A DNA stretch of 64,000 nucleotides from DASVWZ01 sp963715675 (GCA_963715675.1 OY970265.1:3038001-3102000); one strand, 5' to 3'; counted from the first letter of the stretch, positions 51,703-60,565 are shown. The notes: generated by a model from the sequence alone, not told the origin. Program-made: numbers and translations.

Positions 51703-52263
51703 TAATGGCGGCTGGACGGAAGCGGTAATTTACAACTTCACGGGCGGCGACAACGGTGCTCACCCCTATGCGGGCGTGATCTTCGACGCGAAAGGTAACC
51801 TCTATGGCACCACAACCGAGGGTGGTGCAGATGCGGTCGGTAGTGTCTTCCAGTTGACACCCACGAAAGGCGATTGGACAATGCATGTGATCCATACCTT
51901 CACGGGAGGGACTGATGGAGGCGATCCGACCTTTGGCGGCCTAGTCATAAATAGAGCGGGAAACCTCTATGGCGAAACATTCTACGGTGGCCTGTATGGC
52001 TACGGAGTAGCGTACAAACTCGCCAAGTCGGCTCACGGCAAGTGGACTCAGACTGTTCTCCACAGTTTTACGAATGGGCGGGATGGTGCCTATCCAGCGG
52101 GTGGGCTGATATTTGGCTCATCGGGCAACCTCTGCGGGACAACGAATTGGGGCGGAGCTAAGGGGTATGGTGTCGTCTATGAGGTCATACCCTGAGCTAA
52201 TCGTGGAAGAGTTGACTTTTGAGTTGCGTCACCTTTCCACTCGGACATCTGAAGGGACGAACT

Positions 52264-52989
52264 ATGCCACCAGAGGACTTCACCCCAATAAAGATCCATG
52301 TTCGTTCCGGAAGTCGCTCCAAGCAAATCCAGAGCGACCTAGAAAAGGACCTCTTACCGTATCTCGACCGACAGAAGGAAGCCGTCAGAAGAACGGCCTT
52401 CCTGCTAAAGCTCTCCCGTGAGGTTAGCTCCCGCGAGATTGGCGAGCCGTCGCAGGCGGAAGACCTTCTGCGCGCCGCCGTCGTTCTCACCCACGCCTAC
52501 CTAGAAGACTTCCTGCGAACCATGGCTGCTTCCCTCCTCCCGGAAGGAGGCGAAAGCTCTCTAGATGGCATTCCTCTCGCCGGCTTCCCGCGCGGACAGA
52601 AGACTACCTTCTCGCTGGGACAGCTCGCGAAGCACAGAAACAAACGAGTCGACCAGGTTCTCTACGAGTCGGTCTTAGAATACTTAACGAACCAAACCTA
52701 CAGCAACATAGGAGAGATTGAAGGTCTGCTCCGAAGGCTCGGCTTTGACGTTTCAAAGCTCAAGCAGGAGTTCCCAATGGTCGCCGCGATGATTCAAAGG
52801 CGGCACGACATAGTACACCGCGCGGACAGAGTCAGACTCCCCGACTCGGACACCCACACCCTCCAGCCCATTCAAGCTCCAGATGTTGAGAACTGGCTGC
52901 TGGCGACATTCAATCTCATGACCCGCCTGATGAACGCAAGACTTCCTAAGTCCCTTCTGCGCCTCCTCGCCCCCGAAAATCATCCGTAA
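52264..52989 (+). CDS. HEPN-like domain protein
   Basis: 241 residues from ATG at 52264 with GAAGGGA upstream. Helical throughout: AVVLTHAYLEDFLRTMAASL, then QRRHDIVHRADRVR, which gives an RxxxxH-type site (R180, H185), the hallmark of HEPN RNases. It resembles RiboL-PSP-HEPN/MAE_28990-type proteins. No nucleotidyltransferase partner gene adjoins it, so a toxin-antitoxin role is uncertain. It lies 68 bp after the interrupted repeat gene. Confidence 0.75.
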   Translation: MPPEDFTPIKIHVRSGSRSKQIQSDLEKDLLPYLDRQKEAVRRTAFLLKLSREVSSREIGEPSQAEDLLRAAVVLTHAYLEDFLRTMAASLLPEGGESSLDGIPLAGFPRGQKTTFSLGQLAKHRNKRVDQVLYESVLEYLTNQTYSNIGEIEGLLRRLGFDVSKLKQEFPMVAAMIQRRHDIVHRADRVRLPDSDTHTLQPIQAPDVENWLLATFNLMTRLMNARLPKSLLRLLAPENHP

Positions 52990-53263
52990 GGCGTTAGCTA
53001 GAAGTGCGGGTTCCATAAAAGGGGTGGCGGGTGGCCGGGCCCTCCGCGCACTTTGCGAAGGCCGGAGCTTTTAGCCGTGCGGCCTGCACACACCCGCCTC
53101 CGTGACATCCCTCCTTGACAAGACCTCACACCGGGCGCACAATATCAACAGGATATGTAACACAGTTACGAATTATCTTTTAGGATAGGCTCCACCAGGC
53201 ATGGCCAGCGCATCGAGGTCGCGGGGAGTGAACCAAGGCAGCGAGAGGGCCGTACTCAGGCGG

Positions 53264-53676
53264 GGGGCTGGCCCACCTTTGCCTCCCGCACTTCCATGGA
53301 CACCACAAAAGAGGCTGCCCCATCCTTGCGTTTTTTGGCAAGGGTGGGTACCACGGACTTATCCTTCGCGGGCTTTTGCCGGGAGCGTTGCGGCCCTGTG
53401 TGGAAAGGAAGGCAAGACCGGTTGTGTCTGCGTTTGTGCCGCCCATCCGTCGAAAACCGCGCCTGTTACGAAACTCGTGCCGTCCGCTGAAGCGGACTCG
53501 GTTGGCTCCATTTTCGCTGTCCCAGCACTAACACGCCGGGCTATTGGATGCCGCCGCTACGCGACTGGAGCAGGGTTTGTCCCACCGTTACGGTGTTTCA
53601 TCGAGTTTCGTAACAGCCCCAAACCGCGACGGATGGGCCAGCCCCGCTCGCGGTAACGCAAAGGTGGGCCAGCCCC
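53264..53676. repeat. 413-bp nested inverted-repeat structure
   Basis: Three nested pairs of perfect arms: GGGGCTGGCCCACCTTTGC (53264-53282) with its complement at 53658-53676; GCCCATCCGTCG (53441-53452) with 53627-53638; TGTTACGAAACTCG (53464-53477) with 53602-53615. Inside are local hairpins GTCCGCT/AGCGGAC (about 53482-53497), and outside the second arm CCATCCTTGC..GCAAGGGTGG with a T-rich loop (about 53313-53350). Frames crossing it (such as 53201-53656) are low quality. It fills most of the 717-bp gap between the HEPN gene and the next gene. Confidence 0.8.
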
Positions 53677-53706
53677 TGACGTAACTTACAATGGCTTATT
53701 CCCTCG

Positions 53707-54285
53707 ATGGCTCAATGGCTCAATCTGTTGGGGTGGATTGCGTGCGTCGTTTACTCCACGATTCCCAGCTTCTGGTTCTTGATTCATCCGCGAGCGCAGC
53801 AGTGGCGGGCGCGGAGGCGCTCTCCGTATCTTCTTCTTTTGCCGGCATGGATGGGAATGTGGGTCCTTCTCGGCGTTGGCACTTTTCGTTGGCGTCACGT
53901 TGCGGCCTATCAGACGTGGTGGTCATGGGCCCCGGCAATTGTTCTTTTCGCTGCGGGATTCTGGCTTTATCGGCAATCGAGCAAAGGCTTCAGCGCGAGG
54001 CAACTTGGCGGCTTGCCGGAAGTCATTCCCGGCCATCGCGAGCAGCGGCTGGTCACCTCGGGGATTCGGGCGCGGGTGCGGCATCCAGTGTACCTGGCAC
54101 ATCTCTGTGAAATGCTGGCTTGGAGCTTTGGCACGGGGTTGGCGGTGTGCTGGGGGATGACGGCATTTGCCGTGGTCACGGGCGCGGCGATGATTCGAAT
54201 GGAAGATGCGGAACTGGAGAAGCGATTTGGAGAGGAGTATCGGGAGTATCGGCGGAGCGTGCCGGCGGTGCTGCCGAGGATATGA
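53707..54285 (+). CDS. Isoprenylcysteine carboxyl methyltransferase-like membrane protein
   Basis: 192 residues, about five membrane spans. The C-terminal motif set VRHPVYLAHLCEMLAWSFGT and EDAELEKRFGEEYREYRRSV is the SAM-binding region of the ICMT/PEMT family. In bacteria these enzymes methylate lipids or quinone-like substrates; the substrate is not known here. It lies upstream of lolE with 115 bp between, containing a hairpin repeat. Confidence 0.88.
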   Translation: MAQWLNLLGWIACVVYSTIPSFWFLIHPRAQQWRARRRSPYLLLLPAWMGMWVLLGVGTFRWRHVAAYQTWWSWAPAIVLFAAGFWLYRQSSKGFSARQLGGLPEVIPGHREQRLVTSGIRARVRHPVYLAHLCEMLAWSFGTGLAVCWGMTAFAVVTGAAMIRMEDAELEKRFGEEYREYRRSVPAVLPRI

Positions 54286-54309
54286 GCCGTCGGGTTGTTC
54301 GTTCCCCAT

Positions 54310-54351
54310 GCCGGGCCTCGCCCGGCTGGACAGCCGAGGGCGGCTGTCCCT
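54310..54351. repeat. Double-hairpin repeat, copy 1
   Basis: GCCGGGCCTCGCCCGGC then GGACAGCCGAGGGCGGCTGTCC: two adjacent perfect stems. A close copy is at 63845-63889. It lies between the methyltransferase and lolE. Confidence 0.7.
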
Positions 54352-54399
54352 ACGTGGACTGTCGATATAATCGGGTTGCTGAGAGCTGGCAGCTTCTTC

Positions 54400-55743
54400 A
54401 TGAACTTTGAACTGTTCATTGCTTCGCGTTATCTGCGGGCGAAACGGCGGCAGGCTTTCATTGGCGTCATCACGGCGATTTCTGTGGCCGGGGTGGCGGC
54501 GGGAGTCGCGTCGCTGGTGATCGCGCTGGCGATCAACAATGGATTTCGCAAAGACCTTCAGGACCGGCTGCTGGGGTCCACTTCCCACGTGAATCTGCTG
54601 CGCATTGAAGACGACGGCATAAAAGAATGGCGTCCGTTGATGGATCGTCTGGCGAAAGAGCCGCATGTGGTGGCGGCCGCGCCGGCAATTTATGAGCAGG
54701 TATTGATCTCGCGGGGGCCGCGGGCGCGGGGGGCGGTGCTGAAAGGATTGATTCCGGCGGATGAGGGGCAGGTCAGCGATTTGCTGAAGACGATCAAGAG
54801 CGGGTCGGCGGGTGCGTTGGACGAGCCGGCGCAAGGAACTGAGAGTTCATTGGTGATTCCTGGCAACGCGGACAAGAATGTCCGCGCCACACAGGCAGGT
54901 TCCACACGAGAAGCCGACGATCTTTCGGGAGTTCGGCAGCGGGTGGCGGCTATGGCTCCGATTATTTTGGGGAAAGATATGGCGGATGGGCTTGGCGCGG
55001 AGGTCGGATCGGTGGTTCTGGTGACTAGCCCGCAAGGCGAACTGACGCCGTTCGGCATGGTTCCGAAGTACATACGGTTTCGCGTGGCGGGAATCTTCAG
55101 CTCGGGTTTTTACGATTACGACAGCGCCTGGGCATTCACGCGGCTGAGCGATTCGCAACAACTGTTTGGGCTGGGCGATGTCATTTCGGTTCTTGAATTC
55201 AAAGTGGACGATATCGACAAGGCGGCCGAGATCGGGCATGAGATCGAGCAAGCGGCGGGCAAAGGCTTTATGGCGACCAACTGGATGGAGCAGAACAAGG
55301 CCATCTTTCGGGCGCTGCGGTTGGAGCGGCTGGTGACGTTCGTCACGATCGGACTGATCGTATTTGTGGCGGCGCTGAACATTCTGATTTCGCTAACCAT
55401 GATGGTGATGGAGAAGACGCGCGACATTGCGGTGCTGATGTCGATGGGAACACGCAAGGCGCAGGTTCGGAGAATTTTCATCGCGCAAGGAGTGCTGATC
55501 GGGGTGATCGGTACGGCGATTGGCCTGGCGCTCGGCTACGCGCTGTCGTGGGTGGGCGGACATTACCACGTGCTGTCACTGGCACCGGAGGTTTATTCCA
55601 TTGATTACGTGCCGTTTGCGCCGCGGGCGATGGATGGAGTGCTGGTGGCGGTGGTGGCCATCGGCATTTCGCTGGTTGCTACAGTTTATCCATCGTGGTC
55701 GGCGGCGCGAATTCTTCCTGCTGAGGCTCTGCGCTATGAATGA
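54400..55743 (+). CDS. lolE: LolC/LolE-type ABC transporter permease
   Basis: 447 residues from MNFELFIASRYLRAKRRQAF at 54400. First span near residues 20-45, a large periplasmic domain, then three C-terminal spans (FVTIGLIVFVAALNILISLT; GVIGTAIGLALGYALSW; VLVAVVAIGISLVATVYPSW) and the end PAEALRYE. The Lol complex extracts lipoproteins from the inner membrane for the outer membrane, consistent with a diderm. The periplasmic domain contains an in-frame copy of the 25-bp REP-like repeat, coding GNADKNVRAT. LolD follows after 290 bp. Whether it is LolC or LolE cannot be told. Confidence 0.93.
   Translation: MNFELFIASRYLRAKRRQAFIGVITAISVAGVAAGVASLVIALAINNGFRKDLQDRLLGSTSHVNLLRIEDDGIKEWRPLMDRLAKEPHVVAAAPAIYEQVLISRGPRARGAVLKGLIPADEGQVSDLLKTIKSGSAGALDEPAQGTESSLVIPGNADKNVRATQAGSTREADDLSGVRQRVAAMAPIILGKDMADGLGAEVGSVVLVTSPQGELTPFGMVPKYIRFRVAGIFSSGFYDYDSAWAFTRLSDSQQLFGLGDVISVLEFKVDDIDKAAEIGHEIEQAAGKGFMATNWMEQNKAIFRALRLERLVTFVTIGLIVFVAALNILISLTMMVMEKTRDIAVLMSMGTRKAQVRRIFIAQGVLIGVIGTAIGLALGYALSWVGGHYHVLSLAPEVYSIDYVPFAPRAMDGVLVAVVAIGISLVATVYPSWSAARILPAEALRYE
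54868..54892. repeat. 25-bp REP-like palindrome, copy 3, inside lolE
   Basis: GCGGACAAGAATGTCCGC then GCCACAC. It differs by one base from copy 2 (45678). It lies within the coding sequence of lolE, in frame, adding ADKNVRAT in a region (residues about 155-170) that is probably a periplasmic loop. Confidence 0.85.
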
Positions 55744-56034
55744 GGGTAGGTTTGACCCGCCCGTTACTTCGCCATGACACTTCAGCCCCGCAACCGGGTC
55801 ATATTAGACAGGTTGCGGATTGCCTTCTGGTGGGCACAGGCTAGTGACCACGGTCACACCCGGCATTCGGCAAGTTGAAGTAGAGTTGGTGGTTAGAGTC
55901 CCCTCGCGATCAATTGGGAACTTGCGCGTGCTTCCCGTGTTTTAATAAAGAGGCGGGAAGCGCAAAGCAGAGTATCGCTGGCGGCAGGCATCCTGAGCCG
56001 AGGAGTATTGCGGTTGCATCTAACACAGCAGGAA

Positions 56035-56724
56035 ATGCTGAGGGTCGAGGGGCTGAAGAAGGTTTTCCGGTCCGGCAAGTCGGACCTGGTGCTCTTTGAA
56101 AACCTGTCGTTTCAAGTGGCGCGAGGGGAAATGCTCGGCGTGGTGGGTGAATCCGGCGCCGGGAAAAGTACCTTGCTGCACATCATGGGGGCCCTTGATA
56201 GGGCTTCTGAGGGCGACGTATACTGCGCGGACTTGCAATTGAGTTCGCTGACGGAGAATGCGGCGGCGGAGTTTCGCAACCGGGAAATTGGCTTCGTCTG
56301 GCAGTTCCACTACCTTCTACCGGAATTCACGGCAGTGGAGAATGTGGCCATGCCTCTGTTGTTGCGAGGGCAGCCGCAAGTGGAAGCTCAAGCAGAGGCC
56401 GCACGATGGCTTGGCGAAGTTGGCCTGGAGCAGCGCTCCAGCCATCGCTCGGGGGAGCTTTCAGGCGGAGAGCAACAGCGGGTTGCTTTAGCCCGGGCCC
56501 TGGTGACGCGACCCAGGCTTCTACTGGCGGACGAGCCGACGGGAGACCTGGACAGCCGGACGGCAGACTCGGTTTTTGAGTTGATTGCGAGGTTGCATCG
56601 CGAGTATCAGCTGACCTCACTGATCGCCACTCACAATCTGGCTTTCGCGCGACGCTGCCACCGGGTGCTGCGCTTGCACGGCGGGCGGGTGGAAGAGGTG
56701 GAACCAAGATCGCTTCCGGTGTAG
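56035..56724 (+). CDS. lolD: Lipoprotein-releasing system ATP-binding protein LolD
   Basis: 229 residues from MLRVEGLKKVFRSGK. Walker A GESGAGKSTLL, Q-loop region GFVWQFHYLLPEFTA (His-Tyr in place of the usual His-His), signature LSGGEQQRVALARAL, Walker B LLLADEPTGDLDS, and switch His in IATHN. A TTG at 56014 with AGGAG upstream could give a longer start. Works with the permease at 54400-55743. The 290-bp gap between them holds no gene. Confidence 0.94.
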   Translation: MLRVEGLKKVFRSGKSDLVLFENLSFQVARGEMLGVVGESGAGKSTLLHIMGALDRASEGDVYCADLQLSSLTENAAAEFRNREIGFVWQFHYLLPEFTAVENVAMPLLLRGQPQVEAQAEAARWLGEVGLEQRSSHRSGELSGGEQQRVALARALVTRPRLLLADEPTGDLDSRTADSVFELIARLHREYQLTSLIATHNLAFARRCHRVLRLHGGRVEEVEPRSLPV

Positions 56725-56994
56725 CACATTGTGGGAATTGACTTTTGAAGGGCCATGTGCCGGAATGGTAGTGATGGAGATGAGATTGAGCCGGTCGGAG
56801 TTAGAGGCCAGAGAAAGTGCAACTCATTGCGGATAAGCGACAAGTCGGTTGCTATGGCGAAGTTGGGCGGAGTCAGCAAAGGCTGGCAATTGGGCCTTGG
56901 GCAGTGGCATCCCGATTGCAGAGCGGGCATAGGCCAAGAAGTTCCGGGGGAACGGGTGGTGATCCTCTGCGCGAACTCGAGGGGGTAGGGCGAT

Positions 56995-59439
56995 ATGTTT
57001 GAACGTTATACGGAAAAAGCCAGGCGCGTCATCTTTTTTGCGCGCTATGAAGCCAGCCAGTTCGGATCTCCATATATTGAGACGGAGCATCTGCTTCTGG
57101 GACTTCTGCGCGAAGACAAAGCCCTGACCAACCGCTTTTTGCGTTCTCATGCCTCGGTGGAGTCGATCCGCAAGCAGATCGAGGGACACACCACGATCCG
57201 CGAGAAGGTCTCGACCTCGGTGGACCTGCCGTTAAGCAATGAATGCAAGCGTGTGCTGGCGTATGCGGCGGAAGAAGCGGAGCGGCTTTCGCACAAGCAC
57301 ATCGGAACCGAGCATCTGCTATTGGGCTTGCTGCGGGAAGAGAAATGTTTTGCGGCGGAGATTCTGCACGAACGCGGGCTGCGCCTCTCGGCCATTCGAG
57401 AAGAGCTGGCGCGCACCAGCCAGGAGAAAGCCCAGCCGCAGCGGCAGAGGGAATCCTCATTGCTGGGCGAGTTTTCGCGCGACCTGACCCAGGCAGCGAT
57501 GGACACCCAGTTGGATCCGCTGGTGGGACGCGAAGGCGAGTTAGAACGGGTGGTTCAGATTTTATGCCGGCGGACCAAGAACAACCCGGTTCTGATCGGT
57601 GAACCTGGGGTGGGGAAAACTGCCATCGTGGAAGGCCTGGCGCAGCGCATTGCCGACGGCGAAGTTCCTTCGTTCCTGGCGGACAAGCGCATTCTGGCGC
57701 TCGATCTTTCGCTGATTGTGGCGGGCACGAAATACCGCGGCCAGTTCGAAGAGCGTCTCAAGACCATCATGAAGGAACTGATGGAGTCGCAGAATTGCAT
57801 CATCTTCATCGACGAGTTGCACACTCTGGTGGGGGCAGGTTCCGCGGAAGGTTCGCTGGATGCGGCGAATATTCTGAAGCCGGCGTTGTCTCGCGGAGAG
57901 GTGCAGTGCATTGGCGCGACCACGCCGGGCGAGTACCGCAAGTCGATCGAAAAAGACCGTTCGCTGGAGCGGCGTTTTCAAGCCGTCAAGGTTCCGCCGC
58001 CGAACGAGGCCGATGCGACCAAGATCCTGTTCGGGATCAAGGACCGCTATGAGAAGTTCCATGCGGTCACGTACACCGACGACGCGATCAATTTTGCGGT
58101 GTCGCATTCCAACCGCTATATTCCCGACCGCTTTCTGCCCGACAAGGCGATTGACCTGGTGGACGAAGCCGGGGCACGGGTGAAACTGCGCCAGACTTCG
58201 CTGCCGGAAGAGCTGACCGAAGTCCAGAAGCGCATCAAGTTCATCGTTCACCGTATGGAGAACGCCATCGCGAACCACGAGTTCGAGAAGGCGCGCTTCT
58301 ACTCGGACGAAGAACGCAAGGAGCGCGAGAACCTGCGCGCTCTTCGCGAAAAATACCACCTCGATGAATCCTCCGCCGGCGTAGTCGGCCGGGAGGACAT
58401 CGAGGATGTGGTATCGCGGTGGACCGGTGTACCGATAACCTCGATCAAGGAAGAAGAGACGCAGAAGCTGCTGCGCATCGAGGAAGAACTGCACAAGCGG
58501 ATCATCTCGCAGGAAAAATCGATCAGCGCACTGGCCCGCGCCATCCGCCGCAGCCGGGCGGGATTGAAGAACCCAAATCGGCCGATTGGCTCGTTCCTGT
58601 TCTTGGGACCGACGGGCGTCGGCAAGACCGAAGTCGCCCGAACGCTGGCGCAGTTCATGTTTGGCACGGAGAAGTCGCTCATCCGCTTTGACATGTCGGA
58701 GTTCATGGAAAAGCACTCGGTCTCAAAGCTGATCGGATCGCCTCCGGGATACGTGGGTTATGAAGAGGGCGGACAGCTCACGGAGCGAGTGAAGCGGGCA
58801 CCTTACTCGGTGGTGCTGCTGGATGAAATCGAGAAAGCGCATCCGGATGTATTCAACATTCTGCTGCAGGTGTTTGAAGACGGCCAGTTGACCGACGGGT
58901 TGGGCAACACTGTGGACTTCAAGAACACGATCCTGATCATGACGTCGAACATCGGCGCCCGGCACTTGCAGAAGCGCGAAGGTTTCGGCTTCCAGTCGAC
59001 GAAAGAAGACGTGATCTCGGGCAAGGTCGAGGACCTGGTCAAGAATGAAGTCAAGCGCACGTTCAACCCGGAGTTCCTCAATCGTCTGGACGAAATCATT
59101 CTGTTCCAGGCCCTGAATGAGCAGGACCTGATCCAGATTCTGGAATTGATGGTCAGCCAGCTGAATCAGAACCTGGCGCAGAAATCGATTACGGTGACGG
59201 TGGCGGACGAAGCCAAGAAGTGGATTCTGAACCAGACGCTCACCGACCGCAGCTATGGCGCACGCCCGCTGCGCAGGGCGTTACAGAAGTACATTGAGGA
59301 CCCGCTTTCGGAAGCACTGATCCAGGGCACGATCACAACCCGGCCGGCGTTCATCGAGGTCTTCCTCGAGGACAACAAGCTGTACTACCGTCCAGTGGAT
59401 GCGGAGAAGGCCGAAGGGGTGCTGTTGTACGGGAATTAG
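56995..59439 (+). CDS. clpC: ATP-dependent Clp protease ATPase subunit ClpC
   Basis: 814 residues. Two N-terminal Clp repeats (IETEHLLLGLLREDK and IGTEHLLLGLLREEK); NBD1 with GEPGVGKTAIVEGLAQRI; a middle UVR-type segment (EFEKARFYSDEERKERENLR); NBD2 with GPTGVGKTEVARTLA and DEIEKAHPDVFNILLQ; and the sensor-2 motif YGARPLRRALQKYIEDPLSE. Unfolds proteins for ClpP, which is not in the window. A strong purine ribosome site (GGGGGTAGGG) precedes it. No McsA/McsB/CtsR genes are adjacent. A terminator follows. Confidence 0.97.
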   Translation: MFERYTEKARRVIFFARYEASQFGSPYIETEHLLLGLLREDKALTNRFLRSHASVESIRKQIEGHTTIREKVSTSVDLPLSNECKRVLAYAAEEAERLSHKHIGTEHLLLGLLREEKCFAAEILHERGLRLSAIREELARTSQEKAQPQRQRESSLLGEFSRDLTQAAMDTQLDPLVGREGELERVVQILCRRTKNNPVLIGEPGVGKTAIVEGLAQRIADGEVPSFLADKRILALDLSLIVAGTKYRGQFEERLKTIMKELMESQNCIIFIDELHTLVGAGSAEGSLDAANILKPALSRGEVQCIGATTPGEYRKSIEKDRSLERRFQAVKVPPPNEADATKILFGIKDRYEKFHAVTYTDDAINFAVSHSNRYIPDRFLPDKAIDLVDEAGARVKLRQTSLPEELTEVQKRIKFIVHRMENAIANHEFEKARFYSDEERKERENLRALREKYHLDESSAGVVGREDIEDVVSRWTGVPITSIKEEETQKLLRIEEELHKRIISQEKSISALARAIRRSRAGLKNPNRPIGSFLFLGPTGVGKTEVARTLAQFMFGTEKSLIRFDMSEFMEKHSVSKLIGSPPGYVGYEEGGQLTERVKRAPYSVVLLDEIEKAHPDVFNILLQVFEDGQLTDGLGNTVDFKNTILIMTSNIGARHLQKREGFGFQSTKEDVISGKVEDLVKNEVKRTFNPEFLNRLDEIILFQALNEQDLIQILELMVSQLNQNLAQKSITVTVADEAKKWILNQTLTDRSYGARPLRRALQKYIEDPLSEALIQGTITTRPAFIEVFLEDNKLYYRPVDAEKAEGVLLYGN

Positions 59440-59465
59440 CTTCTAGCGACTAGCTTCTAGCTTTC

Positions 59466-59498
59466 AGCCGTCAGCCATGGGCTGGCGGCTTTTGTTTT
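59466..59498 (+). terminator. Rho-independent terminator of clpC
   Basis: Stem AGCCGTCAGCC / GGCTGGCGGCT followed by TTTGTTTT, 27 bp after the clpC stop. The preceding CTTCTAGCGACTAGCTTC is simple repeat sequence. Confidence 0.85.
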
Positions 59499-59514
59499 GC
59501 GGCGATACTTAATT

Positions 59515-59526
59515 GTGACTAGTCAC
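59515..59526. promoter_or_regulatory. 12-bp palindrome upstream of the XRE gene, possible operator
   Basis: Perfect palindrome GTGACTAGTCAC ending 30 bp before the XRE regulator start. An AT-rich -10-like TATATT follows at 59543-59548. The position suits self-repression by the XRE protein; inference only. Confidence 0.4.
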
Positions 59527-59555
59527 GTGGATACCCGTGTGATATATTTATCCCC

Positions 59556-59873
59556 ATGGCCAAAACACGGGTAAACCGATTCAAAGCAAAGCGTGAAGAG
59601 CTAGGTCTAACGCAGCAATCGGCTGCTACCGCACTCGGAGTAGCCATCGCTACTTGGTGCCGGTGGGAGAGCGGCGCAAGTGGGCCGCTGCCCGAACACC
59701 TCAGGTTACTGGAGCTGCTCGATTATTTTGTCCATCCTGGTACATCTCCAAAGGCCTGCGCTCAGGCGGACAAAATGTCGCTGAGCTCTGACGAATTTCA
59801 GGAGCACCTGGCGAGATGCAAACAGTGCCAACTCAGGATAGAGTTCCTTCATAGTGAAATGAACTGGATATAG
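59556..59873 (+). CDS. XRE-family transcriptional regulator
   Basis: 105 residues. N-terminal helix-turn-helix (FKAKREELGLTQQSAATALG.. VAIATWCRWESGASGP), then a C-terminal helical part with CKQCQLRIEFLH, whose ARCKQC Cys pair may bind metal. It may regulate itself through the palindrome upstream. It converges on the DUF2442/DUF4160 pair. Confidence 0.88.
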   Translation: MAKTRVNRFKAKREELGLTQQSAATALGVAIATWCRWESGASGPLPEHLRLLELLDYFVHPGTSPKACAQADKMSLSSDEFQEHLARCKQCQLRIEFLHSEMNWI

Positions 59874-59916
59874 CGGCGGGAGGAGGATAGGGCTATGGAA
59901 GGTTTAGGCTGCTGCC

Positions 59917-60330
59917 TTATCCCCTAGCCGCTTTCTTGGGTCTTCCGCCTAACTTCCCGTTGGCTCGCGAGGAAGCCTTCTTAGCGCGGCTACGAGATTG
60001 GCCGCCAAGCTGGCCTAGCCGAGACGCCATCCACTTCTTCGACCCAAGAAAGCCTTCGAGCAATCCCGGCACATATAGATCCGCGTCGAGTCGTGGGAAA
60101 TGAATTCCGAATCCGGATGGACTAATTTCAACCTCTTCCAGTTGCGAAGGTGTCGCCTGTTCTAACCCTTCCGCAGCATGGGGTGAGAAGCTCAGCGTCA
60201 ACTTTGAGTCGAGATCGATGACGATCTTCCGGTCTGTGCGGTCGTAATAAGCACGAACTGCCCGGGGAAACGAGTCCTGCAATTCGCGAGCACGCTTCCT
60301 TGCTAACTCAAACTGGTCATGAAACACCAT
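59917..60330 (-). CDS. DUF2442 protein of a toxin-antitoxin-like pair
   Basis: 137 residues from ATG at 60330, chosen for GGGAG 8 bases upstream. DUF2442 region: IVIDLDSKLTLSFSPHAAEG, LEEVEISPSGFGIHFPRLDA. The basic C-terminus has two AT-hook-like tracts (GQLGGQSRSRAKKASSRANG, KLGGRPKKAARG) that may bind DNA. Its start overlaps the end of the DUF4160 gene, showing translational coupling. Confidence 0.85.
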   Translation of the reverse strand: MVFHDQFELARKRARELQDSFPRAVRAYYDRTDRKIVIDLDSKLTLSFSPHAAEGLEQATPSQLEEVEISPSGFGIHFPRLDADLYVPGLLEGFLGSKKWMASRLGQLGGQSRSRAKKASSRANGKLGGRPKKAARG

Positions 60331-60565
60331 GAATGTTCTCCCATGCCGCACATAACTGACTGAGGTTCTTCATCAATTCACGTTCAATGCTCCTGAGTTG
60401 ACGGCGCGCAGCACCGTAATCCTCCCGAAGGTCGACAGGACCGTGTGGACAGTTCAGTTTGAAAACCGCTTCGCACTCATTTCCGATCACGTGAACGTGC
60501 GCCAGCCGATGATCGTTGGGATAGATTACAACCCGAAATCCATCAAGCCGAAGAACCGTTGGCAC
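60317..60565 (-). CDS. DUF4160 protein of a toxin-antitoxin-like pair
   Basis: 82 residues. DUF4160 signature: FRVVIYPNDHRLAHVHVIGN and ECEAVFKLN with HVHV. Pairs of DUF4160 and DUF2442 genes recur widely in bacteria and are thought to be toxin-antitoxin like; which is the toxin is not established to my knowledge. First gene of the pair. Confidence 0.85.
   Translation of the reverse strand: MPTVLRLDGFRVVIYPNDHRLAHVHVIGNECEAVFKLNCPHGPVDLREDYGAARRQLRSIERELMKNLSQLCAAWENIHGVS

Larger units (their letters stand above)
49850..52195 (+). pseudogene. TIGR03803-like secreted repeat protein split by an IS630-type element
   Basis: Start ATG 49850 with GGAGGGAAA upstream; signal peptide (WGMALAFFAVVLILANGAMA). 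Repeats follow the pattern ..GNLYGTT..GG..GTVFELTP..GGWTENVLYSF..G. The frame breaks at 50612 and resumes at 51705 after the IS. Joining the two sides and dropping one TA gives LTPS-NGGWTEAVIYNFTGG in frame, for a 417-residue protein. The last copies are GNLYGETFYGG and GNLCGTTNWGG, ending VVYEVIP. The broken first half ends LTPSIDD. Exported repeat protein; probable beta-propeller. Confidence 0.92.

Noticed and set aside
53180..53656. Open frames within the nested inverted repeats
   Set aside because: Their codons follow the palindromic arms and have no protein character; the structure is better read as a repeat.
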